34,440 nucleotides of DNA from JAGMES01 sp023128035 (GCA_030627905.1 DAOVRZ010000056.1:1-34440), one strand, 5' to 3'; positions 6,785-16,041 are shown, numbered from the stretch's first letter. The notes: generated from the sequence alone by a model not told the origin. Made by a program: numbers and translations.

Positions 6785-8374
6785 ATGTTTAAAAATTTTT
6801 TGAAACGAACTAAAGAAAAATTTCAGCCTGATAAAGGATTAATTGCTGATACATATATTGTAGAAGGAGAGAGTTGTCTAACTAAGGATTATGAAGATAA
6901 TCTTGACAGAGTAAAAAAGGTTTTTGAAGAATGTTCAGATATAGTTTTTCGTGAGATAGAATTACAGATGGACAAACTTGTAAAGTCAACGCTTATATAT
7001 CTTGATGGAATGGTAGATAGAATGACTTTACATAATCATATTCTTCAATCCATGATGAAGATAGAGAAAAAAGATTATCCTAACGAACTTTCGCCGATTC
7101 ATAGAATGAATCGTCTCAAAAATGTTGATCTCTTTGTTGGGGAAGTGAAGGAAGAGCAGGATTTATACAAATTGATTAACGGAATTCTTTCAGGAGAAGT
7201 TATTTTTTTGATGGAAGGTTGTGATCATGCTCTTATTATCAATGGTCGTGGGTGGCAGGCAAGAGGGATTCAGGAACCAGATACTGAGAGTGTAATTCGA
7301 GGTCCTCGTGAGGGATTTGTCGAGACTCTTCGGTTTAATACCACTTTGATTAGACGGAAGATTAAAGATCCCAATTTAAAATTAAAAATGGTTCAATTAG
7401 GCAAAAAGACCAATACAGATGTAGCTATTATGTATATCCAGGGTATAGCAAAAGATGAACTGGTTCAAGAGGTAGAGAAGAGGTTAAAGACAGTCAACCT
7501 TGATGGGGTATTTGAGAGTGGTTATATTGAAGAATTTATCGAAGATAATCCTTACTCACCATTTCCCCAGGTTGTAATTACTGAACGACCTGATCGGGTA
7601 GCTGGAAACTTATTGGAGGGAAGAGTAGCGATTGTTGTAGATGGAACTCCTATGGTTTCTATAGTACCTGGAACTATCGCTCAGTTTTATCAAACCCCAG
7701 AAGATTATTATGAAAGAGCTATGTTTGGAAGTGCAGTACGGATTGTTAGGCTGTTCAGTTTTGTTATAGCGACAACATTAACTTCTCTTTATGTAGCTTT
7801 GGTTGCTTTTCATTCATATCTTATTCCAAGTGAAATTGTTTTATCTGTTGCAGAGTCAAGGATGGGTGTGCCTTTTCCAACTCTTATGGAGGCTCTCTTT
7901 ATGGAATTGGTTATAGAGTTGGTTCGAGAGGCCAGTATTCGACTCCCAGGTAGTATTGGTCAAGTTATTGGTATTGTTGGAGCACTGGTTATCGGTCAAG
8001 CGGCAGTGGAGGCAAAGTTGGCTAGTCCTATTTTGATTATTATCATAGCTATTTCTGCAGTTTCTTCATACATAGTACCACAATTTAGTACATCATATTC
8101 TTTACGCTTTATTCGGTTTCCGATGATTTTTGCTGCTGGAACCTTTGGAGCTTTTGGGATTGCTCTGGTCTGGGGGTTTCTTTTGATCCATCTATGTTCT
8201 TTAGAATCTTTTGGAGAGCCATATCTTGCTGGAATAGCACCTTTTAGATTTAATGATCTTAAAGATACTATCTTTAGATTCCCCTTGTGGTTGATGAAGA
8301 CTCGAGCATCTACCCCTGAATCAGAGGATGTGGATCGAATGTTAGGTGAGAAGGGGGATCGAGACGATGAATAG
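6785..8374 (+). CDS. Spore germination protein, GerA family (A subunit)
   Basis: 529 residues, the usual length for GerAA/GerKA-type subunits. The N-terminal ~300 residues form the soluble domain with IYLDGMVDR and GPREGFVETLRFNTTLIRRK, both characteristic. Membrane segments start at about residue 318 and the family stretch RLPGSIGQVIGIVGALVIGQ lies near 393. The protein sits in the inner spore membrane as part of a nutrient germinant receptor and is thought to form the ion channel. The ATG follows AGTAGGGGGTG. The B subunit gene starts inside the end of this one, so translation is coupled. The germinant cannot be read from sequence. Confidence 0.95.
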   Translation: MFKNFLKRTKEKFQPDKGLIADTYIVEGESCLTKDYEDNLDRVKKVFEECSDIVFREIELQMDKLVKSTLIYLDGMVDRMTLHNHILQSMMKIEKKDYPNELSPIHRMNRLKNVDLFVGEVKEEQDLYKLINGILSGEVIFLMEGCDHALIINGRGWQARGIQEPDTESVIRGPREGFVETLRFNTTLIRRKIKDPNLKLKMVQLGKKTNTDVAIMYIQGIAKDELVQEVEKRLKTVNLDGVFESGYIEEFIEDNPYSPFPQVVITERPDRVAGNLLEGRVAIVVDGTPMVSIVPGTIAQFYQTPEDYYERAMFGSAVRIVRLFSFVIATTLTSLYVALVAFHSYLIPSEIVLSVAESRMGVPFPTLMEALFMELVIELVREASIRLPGSIGQVIGIVGALVIGQAAVEAKLASPILIIIIAISAVSSYIVPQFSTSYSLRFIRFPMIFAAGTFGAFGIALVWGFLLIHLCSLESFGEPYLAGIAPFRFNDLKDTIFRFPLWLMKTRASTPESEDVDRMLGEKGDRDDE

Positions 8375-9473
8375 AGGAAAAAGTAGGCAGGTTATTTCAA
8401 CCAAACAGTTATTTGCGATCTTAGTCGCTGGTGTGATGGGAAATGGCTTAGTTAGTATAGCAAGACCACTTACTAAAACAGCCTTTCAGGATGGGTGGAT
8501 ATCTATTTTTTTAGCAGGGTTGATCTCTTTAGTAGGTATAAATATCATTTTATCTTTAATGAAACGTTTTCCTCAAAAAAATTTTATTGAAATCAGTGAA
8601 CATGTATTAGGAAAGTATTTGGGTAAAATACCAGGGCTAATTATATTTAGCTATTATCTGGTTTTTGCCACTGAAACGATTCGTTTTCTTGCTGATTTGA
8701 GTTCTACTTGGCTCTTACCAAAAACGCCAATTGAAATAATTATGCTTTCTATTTTGAGTCTTTTATATTATTTGACTCGAAATGGAATAAAAGTAATGGG
8801 ACGTTTTCATCAGCTTATTTTATGGCTCTTTACTTTTATTTTACCCATTTTTTTTGTACCGTTTTTTATCCATGGGAGTATCCTCAATATTTTGCCTGTG
8901 GGTGGAGGGGGTCTAGTTCCGATAGTGAAAACAGTAGTAACTGGATTTGCTGCATATATTGGTTTTGAGAGTTTATTACTTTTATATCCATATGTAAGGG
9001 AAGATGCATCTCATAAGGAAATTGTTAAAATATCAAATTTTGCAGTAATAATTGTTTTGCTCCTTAAAACTTTTATTGTTTTTAGCAATATTGCTGTTTT
9101 TGGACATTTAGAACTACAGTTTTTTCTGGCTCCAATGTTGGAATATTTTAAACTGATTGTTTTTCCTGTGATAGAGCGAGTGGAGTTTTTTCTTTTTTAT
9201 TTCTGGCTCTTTATTATTTTCAGTTCTATTGTACTAGCGTATTTTATGGCTACTCTTTCAATTGAACAGTTGCTAAAAATTAAAGGATATAAAAATATAG
9301 GTTTATTTCTTGCTTTTCCTGTATACTATTTGACCAAGATTCCTCAAAATGTAGCTGAAGTAGAAAATTATTTCTATCGCTGGGTAGTGATCTATGGGAA
9401 TTTATTGATCTGGTCAACTGTATTAATTGTTTTTGGGATAGCACTTTTTCGCAGAAGGAGGCAGGCGGGATGA
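8367..9473 (+). CDS. Spore germination protein, GerAB/GerKB family (endospore permease)
   Basis: About 368 residues with ten predicted hydrophobic segments, starting with SRQVISTKQLFAILVAGVMG, and of the APC transporter fold. This is the germinant-binding permease subunit of the receptor. I chose the ATG at 8367 because AAGGGGG is 9 bases upstream; a GTG at 8346 is possible but lies before that site. The start overlaps the A-subunit gene by 8 bases and the stop overlaps the next start (ATGA), a typical tightly coupled ger operon. It ends with a basic tail FRRRRQAG. Confidence 0.94.
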   Translation: MNRGKSRQVISTKQLFAILVAGVMGNGLVSIARPLTKTAFQDGWISIFLAGLISLVGINIILSLMKRFPQKNFIEISEHVLGKYLGKIPGLIIFSYYLVFATETIRFLADLSSTWLLPKTPIEIIMLSILSLLYYLTRNGIKVMGRFHQLILWLFTFILPIFFVPFFIHGSILNILPVGGGGLVPIVKTVVTGFAAYIGFESLLLLYPYVREDASHKEIVKISNFAVIIVLLLKTFIVFSNIAVFGHLELQFFLAPMLEYFKLIVFPVIERVEFFLFYFWLFIIFSSIVLAYFMATLSIEQLLKIKGYKNIGLFLAFPVYYLTKIPQNVAEVENYFYRWVVIYGNLLIWSTVLIVFGIALFRRRRQAG

Positions 9474-10582
9474 GATTAAGTAAAATTGGGCTTATTTTAA
9501 CAATAATACTTATATTCCTATCTGGATGTTGGGACTCAACAGAATTAGAAGACGAATTTTTGGTCTGGGGAATGGGCTGGGATATAGCTAAAGATAACCC
9601 TCATCTGATGACATTAACTTTAGGTTCACCTACTACAGTTGAAGGGGCAGAAGAACCATTTACTACTGTTTCATCAACTGGACATTCGGTAGAAGAGGCT
9701 AGAATGAATAGCCAGGTTTATATTGAACGAGACATTGAATTAGGGCATATGCGACTTTTGGTGATAAGCGAAGAGTTTGCCAAGAAAGGAATCCAAAAAC
9801 ATTTGGATTCTTTGGGGAGAAATCCTAACTTGAGTAGAGAGGTATTGATTGCCGTATTCAAAGGAAAGGCTTCAGAGCTTTGGGATCTCAAAAATTGCAG
9901 TAATCCACTTCCGGTTGGGTATGTAGTTGATTTGATCAAAACCAATCATAAGATGGCAAGAGCTGCAAGTGTTACTTTTCGTGATTTTTTTGAAAGCTTG
10001 AGTTTGGAAGGAAAGGAGCCTATCGCTAGCTATTTGCGTCTGTCGAAAGATAAAGCATTGGTGAATGCGTATGCTATAGCGATTTTTAAAGAAGATAAAA
10101 TGGTTGGAACAATTCAAGATGTAGAGGTTCAGGTCTTTAAAATGATTAGGGGTGATGTTTTTTCTGGAAGGATAACTGTTGGTGAAGCCATAAAGGCACC
10201 TGATGAGCAATCAATTACTTTTGCATATCGTCGTGGATCTAGAAAGATCAAGTCTGAGGTAAGAAACGGAAAACCGTATATTTATCTACAAGTTGAGTTA
10301 GAAGGGGATATATCAGAATATACATCAAATGCTCCTGTTATTAATGATCATAATATTGAGATAGCAGAAAAAATTATAGCAGAACGGATAAAAAATGAAC
10401 TTAACAAATTAATCGGAAAGGTTCAGACTGATTTTAAATCTGATGTTTTTGGCTTTGGAGAATATTTTCGAGCTTATCACCCCACATATTGGAAATCTCA
10501 TACTTGGGAAGAAGAATTTCCGAAGGCTGTTGTAGATGTAGAGGTTGAAGTAGATATTAGGAGGATTGGTGTTGAGAGCTAA
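9470..10582 (+). CDS. Spore germination lipoprotein, Ger(x)C family
   Basis: 370 residues. The signal ends in the lipobox LSGC, with Cys20 as the lipid anchor, followed directly by WDSTELEDEF, the highly conserved start of mature GerC proteins (GCWDxxEL). Later family features include QVYIERDIELGHMRLLVISE and a C-terminal alternating beta/alpha domain with KNELNKLIGKVQTDFKSDVFGFGE. It is the lipoprotein subunit of the germinant receptor on the outer face of the inner spore membrane. Its ATG overlaps the previous stop by four bases. It closes the three-gene operon. Confidence 0.95.
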   Translation: MRLSKIGLILTIILIFLSGCWDSTELEDEFLVWGMGWDIAKDNPHLMTLTLGSPTTVEGAEEPFTTVSSTGHSVEEARMNSQVYIERDIELGHMRLLVISEEFAKKGIQKHLDSLGRNPNLSREVLIAVFKGKASELWDLKNCSNPLPVGYVVDLIKTNHKMARAASVTFRDFFESLSLEGKEPIASYLRLSKDKALVNAYAIAIFKEDKMVGTIQDVEVQVFKMIRGDVFSGRITVGEAIKAPDEQSITFAYRRGSRKIKSEVRNGKPYIYLQVELEGDISEYTSNAPVINDHNIEIAEKIIAERIKNELNKLIGKVQTDFKSDVFGFGEYFRAYHPTYWKSHTWEEEFPKAVVDVEVEVDIRRIGVES

Positions 10583-10644
10583 TAATGATGAAGGAAAGAT
10601 GGTAAATTTAGCTTAGAGATTTTTTGAAGAAAGGGTGATATTAA

Positions 10645-12408
10645 ATGAGTACATTTCATTTCTCTCCCAGGACTAATCTTGCACATCTTATCAATTGGCG
10701 CGAATGGGGAGAAAAAGCATTTCAAGAAGCTCAATCTGAAGATAAGTTGATATTATTGAGTATAGGTGCGGTCTGGTGTCATTGGTGTCATGTCATGGAT
10801 GAAGAAGCCTATTCTGATGAAGAAAATATTAAATTAATCAATGAGCGTTTTATTCCTGTACGTGTTGATAATGATCGTCAACCAGATGTAAATCGTCGCT
10901 ATAATATGGGCGGTTGGCCTACTACTGCTATTTTAACTCCAGAAGGTGAGCTATTACAGGGAGGGACATATATTCCTACAGAACCATTGAATCAATTCTT
11001 ACGTGATGTTGATAAGATGTATCATGAGAATACAGAAGAGGTTAAGGAGAAACTTACTGAGCTTTATGAGAGACAACGAAATCAAGTGAATCGGATTGAA
11101 GAACGGGATCTTAAAGATGAGATGATTCAGGAAGTAAGAACTATGATTTTAGCAGAATATGATGAGGAGTATGGCGGTTTTGGTCAAGAACCTAAATTTC
11201 CTCATATAGAAGCGTTGGACTTTCTCTTAGATGAATATCATCGTACCAAAGATGAATCCATAGCTACAGTTCTTCATACTACTCTTGCTAATATTGCAGG
11301 AGGGGGAATGTTTGATCGGGAGATGGGTGGTTTTTTCCGTTATTCTACGACAAGAGATTGGAGCATTCCTCATTTTGAAAAAATGTTGGAGGATAATGTG
11401 AAACTCTTAAGTGTTTATTTGAAAGCATTTCAGATTTTTAATGAAAATGGTTATAAAGATACAGTTTTGGATGTTATCATGTATTTAAAAGAATGGCTTA
11501 TCGATGAGGAACGAGGATTATTCTATGGAAGTCAGGATGCTGATGAGGAGTATTATGAGATGACTAGAGGAGAAAGAGAGAAGGTTAAAGCTCCTTTTAT
11601 TGATCAGACCATTTACACTAGTTGGAATGGTATGGCCATCTCAGCATTTTTAAAAGCCTTTGCGGTTTTGGATGCCATAGATTGTAGAGATATAGCGTTA
11701 AAGGGAATTGATTTTTTAATGGAAAATTGTTTTAATCCAGCGGAAGGTATGTATCATTATTATCATGATGGTACTGCTCATAATACAGGCCTTTTAGAAG
11801 ATCAACTGGCAATGATTAATGCTCTCTTAGATGCTTATGAAATAACTCATCAAAAGCGATACTTAGACAAAGCTTGTAGGCTGGCAGATTTAATCCTTGA
11901 GAGGTTTTATGATGAGAAAGATGGTGGGTTTTATGTAGATTTACCCACTTCCGAAGCTTTGAAGAGGACATCTTTAGAAGAAAAACCCCTGACCATTAAC
12001 AGCTGTATGGCAGAAGTATATTTTCGTTTGGAAGTGATCACTGAAAATACTCGGTATGGTGAAGTAGTTAAGAGGACATTAGGGATGTGTGCAAATTTAT
12101 ACTCTAGATATGGTTTATTTGCAGCAACTTTCGGACGTGCTCTGTCTGGCTTTATTCATGGCTATACTCATATTACCATTGTAGGTGATCCTGATGATGG
12201 TGAGATCAAAAAGCTTTATCAAGAGAGTTTAAAAGTTTATTCACCTCATAAAGTTGTGGAAGAGCTTGATCCAATTCAGGATGAGAAGAGAATTGAAAAA
12301 TTAGGTTATAATCCTGAAGAACACCAAGCTTATATTTGTAAAGGGAAGACATGTTATCCACCTATTAAGGATGCAGAGGAGATATCTAGAGTTTTAGCGG
12401 AAGTTTAA
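10645..12408 (+). CDS. DUF255 / thioredoxin-domain protein (YyaL/SSP411-like)
   Basis: 587 residues. The N-terminal thioredoxin-like domain carries AVWCHWCHVMDEEAYSDE (residues ~44-61), VRVDNDRQPDVN and GGWPTTAILTPEG, the hallmarks of the DUF255 family; the rest is an alpha/alpha barrel of the six-hairpin glycosidase type (for example GGMFDREMGGFFRYS and PHFEKML). The biochemical role is not settled; a thiol-redox or sugar-epimerase-like role has been proposed for relatives. It is shorter than the common 650-690 residue form, with no obvious internal break. A ribosome binding site (GAAAGGGTG) precedes the ATG. It stands alone between the ger operon and a decayed minus-strand gene. Confidence 0.88.
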   Translation: MSTFHFSPRTNLAHLINWREWGEKAFQEAQSEDKLILLSIGAVWCHWCHVMDEEAYSDEENIKLINERFIPVRVDNDRQPDVNRRYNMGGWPTTAILTPEGELLQGGTYIPTEPLNQFLRDVDKMYHENTEEVKEKLTELYERQRNQVNRIEERDLKDEMIQEVRTMILAEYDEEYGGFGQEPKFPHIEALDFLLDEYHRTKDESIATVLHTTLANIAGGGMFDREMGGFFRYSTTRDWSIPHFEKMLEDNVKLLSVYLKAFQIFNENGYKDTVLDVIMYLKEWLIDEERGLFYGSQDADEEYYEMTRGEREKVKAPFIDQTIYTSWNGMAISAFLKAFAVLDAIDCRDIALKGIDFLMENCFNPAEGMYHYYHDGTAHNTGLLEDQLAMINALLDAYEITHQKRYLDKACRLADLILERFYDEKDGGFYVDLPTSEALKRTSLEEKPLTINSCMAEVYFRLEVITENTRYGEVVKRTLGMCANLYSRYGLFAATFGRALSGFIHGYTHITIVGDPDDGEIKKLYQESLKVYSPHKVVEELDPIQDEKRIEKLGYNPEEHQAYICKGKTCYPPIKDAEEISRVLAEV

Positions 12409-12415
12409 ATTACTC

Positions 12416-12470
12416 AACTTTCGCAGTTCAAATGCCATTAAACGCGACCTTGCACCGAACTGTGAAAGTT
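12416..12470. terminator. Long imperfect inverted repeat between convergent genes
   Basis: AACTTTCGCAGTTC (12416-12429) pairs with GAACTGTGAAAGTT (12457-12470) over 14 base pairs with one wobble and a 27-base loop. It has no T run, so it is either a weak bidirectional terminator or a mobile-element scar. It overlaps the C-terminal codons of the minus-strand fixCX remnant. Confidence 0.45.
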
Positions 12471-13261
12471 GTGTAAATTAGTAATTATACTGAATTCCCC
12501 ATACCCTCCACGGGGGTAATGCCATTCAATATTCTCATAAGGGCATCCCCAGATGCATGCACCACATTCTACACATCTTTTATAGAGAAGCTTAATACTT
12601 TCATCTTCCCAATAAAAAACACGAGATGGGCAAATGTAAGTACATGGTTTATTTTCACATTTTTCTTTACATACTTGATCTTTTCGAATAGATATATGTG
12701 ATTTATAGTCAACTAACTCTGCTCCTTCGTCATTTTCGAGATTGAACCGGGATTCAATCTTTTCTCTGGGTAATGCATAAACACCTTTTACATAATGAGT
12801 AAAATTATGTGCAATCAGTGGTTTTCTTAAACCAGCTTTTTGTGCCAAAAATGCAAGTACACCTTCTGCCAATATAACTACATCTGAATGAATTTCTTCT
12901 TCAGTATCTAATTTTACACTATCCACTTTTCGTGTTCGAAGACCGATTTTATCCCATATGAGATCGACGGCAAGTGCTTCTGTACGGAGTGTGGCGCCTG
13001 CTTTTACTGCAGAATCATGATCTAGAAACCAGAGTTCTTCTGTTACAATTTTTCGTTCAAGAGGGGCTTGTTCCCAGAAAGCAGGAACAATTTCAGAGGT
13101 CGGTAAGGAGTAGATGCATCCTCCATACATATTTTTACTTCCTGGTTTATGGCCTCTCTCTAGTAGAAGAATGGAGATGTTATTTTTAACGATTGTTAGT
13201 GCGGTAGATGCGCCAGCTGGCCCTGCCCAACAACAATAACGTCAAATCGGTCAGAGTTCAC
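12438..13261 (-). pseudogene. FixC-FixX fusion remnant (ETF:quinone oxidoreductase-like flavoprotein plus ferredoxin)
   Basis: Minus strand. A GTG at 13261 after AAAGGGGG starts MNSDRFDVIVVG; the next codons are out of frame but read AGPAGASTALTIVKNN and LLLERG when shifted by one base, rebuilding the FAD-binding GxGxxG motif. The frame then continues with NMYGGCIYSLPTSEIVPAFW and VVILAEGVLAFLAQKAGLRK, typical of FixC, and ends in a FixX-type ferredoxin (CKEKC, CTYICPSRVF, CVECGACIWGCPYENIEWHYPRGG). The flavoprotein portion is far shorter than the usual ~430 residues: internal blocks are missing after WFLDHDSA and after ENDEGAELV. No fixA or fixB is near. So it is a decayed gene with at least one frameshift and two deletions. 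Confidence 0.82.
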
Positions 13262-13410
13262 TAAAATTTCCCCCTTTACCTTTTTACTAAAGTTATTGTT
13301 GCCATACTGTCCAAAAGTATGATTTTTTTATAAGGTGGTTTGTAACTAAAAATAGAAAATTATGAATAGTAAAACTTTATTATATTAATATTTAATTTAA
13401 CCACCATTCA

Positions 13411-13439
13411 TTGAAGGTATTGTGAAAGAGGTGTAGAAT
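13411..13439 (+). promoter_or_regulatory. Sigma-A-type promoter for the BMP gene
   Basis: TTGAAG, 17-base spacer, TAGAAT; 38 bases before the start codon. Confidence 0.6.
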
Positions 13440-13477
13440 AAAGGTATGTACAACAAGTCGAATGAGGAGGGTAAATT

Positions 13478-14464
13478 ATGAAGAAATTTGCAGTACTTAT
13501 GTTGGTTGTAATTTGTGTTGTAAGTCTTTCTGTAATGGTAAGTGCAAAAGAGTTGAAAATTGGTATGGTTACTGATGTTGGTGGATTAGGAGATCAATCA
13601 TTTAATGATGCTGCTTATCGTGGGTTGAAAATGTTAGAAGAAGAGTTTGGAGCTAAGATTACTGTTGTTGAATCAGCTATGATGACTGACTATGTTGTAA
13701 ACTTAAGTAGTTTAGCTGAGCAAGGCTATGACTTAGTTTGGGCAATTGGTTTCTTAATGCAAGATGCTTTAACTGAAGTTTCTGACTTATATCCAGATAC
13801 TAATTTTGGTCTGATTGACTCTGTTGTAGATGCTGACAATGTTGCATCTGTAACTTTTAAAGAGCAAGAGGGTTCTTTCTTAGTAGGTGTTTTAGCTGGA
13901 TTAAAAACTGAAACTAACAAAATTGGTTTCATCGGTGGTATGGATTTTGCTTTGATCAATAGATTTGAAGTTGGTTTTGTTGCAGGTGTTAAAGCAGTAA
14001 ATCCAAATGCTGAAGTATTTATTAGTTATACTGGTGCTTTTGATGATCCAAATAAAGGTAAAGAAAATGCTTTGACTCAATTTGCTCAAGGTGCTGACGT
14101 AATCTTCCATGCATCTGGTGCTTGTGGTATTGGTGTTATTAAAGCTGCTGAAGAAAAAGGTCTTTATGCGATTGGTGTTGACAGTCCACAATTCCATTTA
14201 GCTCCTGAGAGTGTGTTAACCAGTATGTTAAAATTGGTTGATCAAGGTGTTTATAGTGTAAGTAAAGCTTTAATCAATGGTCAGTGGGAATCTGGTCACA
14301 AAAATTTAGGTCTTGCTGAAGGTGGCGTAGGTTACAGTGAGCAAGCTAAGAAGTTCTTTGATAAAGATACTATTGATATCGTAGAAGGTTATAAATTAAG
14401 AATTATTGCTGGCGAAGTAAAAGTTCCATCTACTCGTGAAGAGTTAAAAGAGATGGGTCTCTAA
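13478..14464 (+). CDS. BMP/Med-family basic membrane protein, ABC-type substrate-binding protein
   Basis: 328 residues. The start MKKFAVLMLVVICVV leads to a type I signal cleavage site after VSA (residue 23). The mature part begins KELKIGMVTDVGGLGDQSFN, the defining motif of the BMP/PnrA/TmpC family, and continues with QGYDLVWAIGF and GADVIFHASGACGIGV. Homologues bind nucleosides or related purine compounds for an ABC importer. In monoderm bacteria they are lipoproteins; here there is no lipobox, fitting a free periplasmic protein in a diderm cell. No ABC permease or ATPase gene is adjacent, so it is an orphan binding protein. The ribosome binding site is GAGGAGGG. A perfect terminator follows. 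Confidence 0.93.
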   Translation: MKKFAVLMLVVICVVSLSVMVSAKELKIGMVTDVGGLGDQSFNDAAYRGLKMLEEEFGAKITVVESAMMTDYVVNLSSLAEQGYDLVWAIGFLMQDALTEVSDLYPDTNFGLIDSVVDADNVASVTFKEQEGSFLVGVLAGLKTETNKIGFIGGMDFALINRFEVGFVAGVKAVNPNAEVFISYTGAFDDPNKGKENALTQFAQGADVIFHASGACGIGVIKAAEEKGLYAIGVDSPQFHLAPESVLTSMLKLVDQGVYSVSKALINGQWESGHKNLGLAEGGVGYSEQAKKFFDKDTIDIVEGYKLRIIAGEVKVPSTREELKEMGL

Positions 14465-14483
14465 TTTAAATTGTATTATTAGA

Positions 14484-14515
14484 AAATACCGTTCCGAAAG
14501 GAACGGTATTTTTTT
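14484..14515 (+). terminator. Terminator after the BMP gene
   Basis: AAATACCGTTCC GAAA GGAACGGTATTT then Ts: perfect 12-bp stem with a GNRA-type loop. Confidence 0.95.
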
Positions 14516-14626
14516 AAAAAAATTTTAGTAGAAATGTTTCCTTATAAAGAAAGGAATGAAAAAAACTTTATTATGCAATCAAAAAATTCTTATAAAGAAT
14601 TTTTCTCCCATAATTACAAATAATTC

Positions 14627-14655
14627 TTGAAATTTTTCTGGTTTTGTGTTATAAT
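14627..14655 (+). promoter_or_regulatory. Sigma-A-type promoter for the exported peptide gene
   Basis: TTGAAA, 17-base spacer, TATAAT. Near-consensus, 31 bases before the GTG start. Confidence 0.75.
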
Positions 14656-14686
14656 TTATATATAATCCTAGAGGGGGGATTGAGGA

Positions 14687-14851
14687 GTGAAAAAATTAGG
14701 GGTAATTTTATTAGTAGTATTGTTGGTGTCGTTGTCGAGTAGTTTTGTATTTACAACTGGGGTTAAGGCAGATACTTCTAGTGAACCTGGGATAACTATT
14801 ACAGGTGACACAGGCAGTTTGCTTAATCTTGGACCTTATTGGGAAGACTAA
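14687..14851 (+). CDS. Small exported peptide precursor (54 aa)
   Basis: A GTG start preceded by GAGGGGGG gives a 54-residue protein: a hydrophobic signal (MKKLGVILLVVLLVSLSSSF...) with a likely cleavage after VKA (residue 28), then a short 26-residue mature part DTSSEPGITITG followed by DTGSLLNLGPYWED. It has its own near-consensus promoter and its own terminator, so it is made as a separate short transcript. The mature part has no Cys and is the size of a secreted signalling or surface peptide. Directly downstream, also with its own promoter, is a TPR protein. No family is recognised; a pro-pheromone role is inference. Confidence 0.72.
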   Translation: MKKLGVILLVVLLVSLSSSFVFTTGVKADTSSEPGITITGDTGSLLNLGPYWED

Positions 14852-14884
14852 TTTCCTTTAAGGAAAAACTAATGTAGTATATTT

Positions 14885-14908
14885 TACACCTTTAGGTGTA
14901 TTTTTTTT
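14885..14908 (+). terminator. Terminator after the peptide gene
   Basis: TACACC TTTA GGTGTA followed by a long T run. Confidence 0.85.
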
Positions 14909-14986
14909 CTGATTTTTTATTTTTTACGTTCAAAATCCCCCAAATATTATACCTTTTTGTGTCATACTTGAGAGTTACAAATTTTC

Positions 14987-15015
14987 TTGATTTTAGTAAT
15001 CTTTTGAGGTATAAT
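14987..15015 (+). promoter_or_regulatory. Sigma-A-type promoter for the TPR gene
   Basis: TTGATT, 17-base spacer, TATAAT; 30 bases before the GTG start. Confidence 0.7.
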
Positions 15016-15045
15016 TAAGAAAAGACTAACTGGGGGGGTGGAGAA

Positions 15046-16032
15046 GTGGTAGTAGAGTTTACCCGGAATGATATTGTACAAGCATTTAATCATCATTTAG
15101 ATTTAGCAGAGCAATATAGAGCAGCGAGAAATTACCGTGATGCTATCGAAGAATATTTTCAAGCTCTCCCTTTAACTAAATATACTGGCCTTATAACAAC
15201 AGGCCAAATTAAACAAAAAATTGCTGATTGTTATTATTTACTCCATGATTATAAAACAGCGATAAAGTATTATGATGAGACAATTGCTCATTACAAAGAT
15301 GAGCTAATTGATTCAGAATATATTTCTGTATTGATTCGTAAAGGAGTTTCGATGGGACAATTAGGGTATTATAGTAAAGCTATTGAATTATATAAAAAAG
15401 TAGCAGCTTTTGATTCGAAAGAAGCAAAGACTAAAGCTTATAATAACTTGGGTGTTCTTTATTGGTATCTACATAGGTTTACAGAGAGAGAATGTTTAGA
15501 TAAAGCTTTAGAGTACTTGACAAAAGCATTGGTTTTAACCGATGAGAATTATAAAAAACGTAAACAGGGAATTTTAAGAAATATGGGAATGATTTATCAT
15601 GCTCTTGGGAAGTATGGTAAGGCTTTGGAGTTATTTGATAATGCTTTGTCATTAGTAAATGACCCTTTATCTCAGGCACAAACTTGTTGTGAGATTGCTA
15701 AAACTAAGATAGAATTGGGTAACTTCGATGAAGCACTTGAATTAATTACTAATGCTCAGAAAATTCTTGTTAAGTTTAAGGATTTTCATGAGATTTCTAA
15801 TTCAATATTTATCCTTGGTTTATTATACATGAAAAAAGGTGATATTAGTAATGCTCATTCTTTTTTACAGACAGCTCTTTTTGGTTTTCTGGAAATAGAA
15901 GCATACCCAGAAGTGGTACAAACTAGTCTTCAACTTTATAAACTTTTTGTAGCTATTGATCGAAGTCGTGCCGAAGTTTACTATGAACAGTATAAGTTTT
16001 ATATTAATTATGTTGATCCTTATGGAGAATAG
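15046..16032 (+). CDS. Tetratricopeptide-repeat protein
   Basis: 328 residues, almost entirely TPR helices, for example residues 22-38 (RAARNYRDAIEEYFQAL), DYKTAIKYYDETI, YYSKAIELYKKVAAF, RFTERECLDKALEYLTKAL, KYGKALELFDNAL and NFDEALELITNAQ. It has no signal peptide, membrane segment or helix-turn-helix domain, so it is a cytoplasmic protein-binding scaffold. The all-TPR layout is like Rap-type peptide receptors of the RRNPP group, although it is shorter and lacks a clear N-terminal three-helix bundle. The GTG start follows GGGGGGGTGG. The peptide gene just upstream makes a receptor role plausible but unproven. Confidence 0.88.
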   Translation: MVVEFTRNDIVQAFNHHLDLAEQYRAARNYRDAIEEYFQALPLTKYTGLITTGQIKQKIADCYYLLHDYKTAIKYYDETIAHYKDELIDSEYISVLIRKGVSMGQLGYYSKAIELYKKVAAFDSKEAKTKAYNNLGVLYWYLHRFTERECLDKALEYLTKALVLTDENYKKRKQGILRNMGMIYHALGKYGKALELFDNALSLVNDPLSQAQTCCEIAKTKIELGNFDEALELITNAQKILVKFKDFHEISNSIFILGLLYMKKGDISNAHSFLQTALFGFLEIEAYPEVVQTSLQLYKLFVAIDRSRAEVYYEQYKFYINYVDPYGE

Positions 16033-16041
16033 ATAAAAATG

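Noticed and set aside
14687..14851. Lantibiotic or bacteriocin precursor
   Set aside because: The mature part has no Cys and no GG leader, and no modification or transport genes are adjacent.
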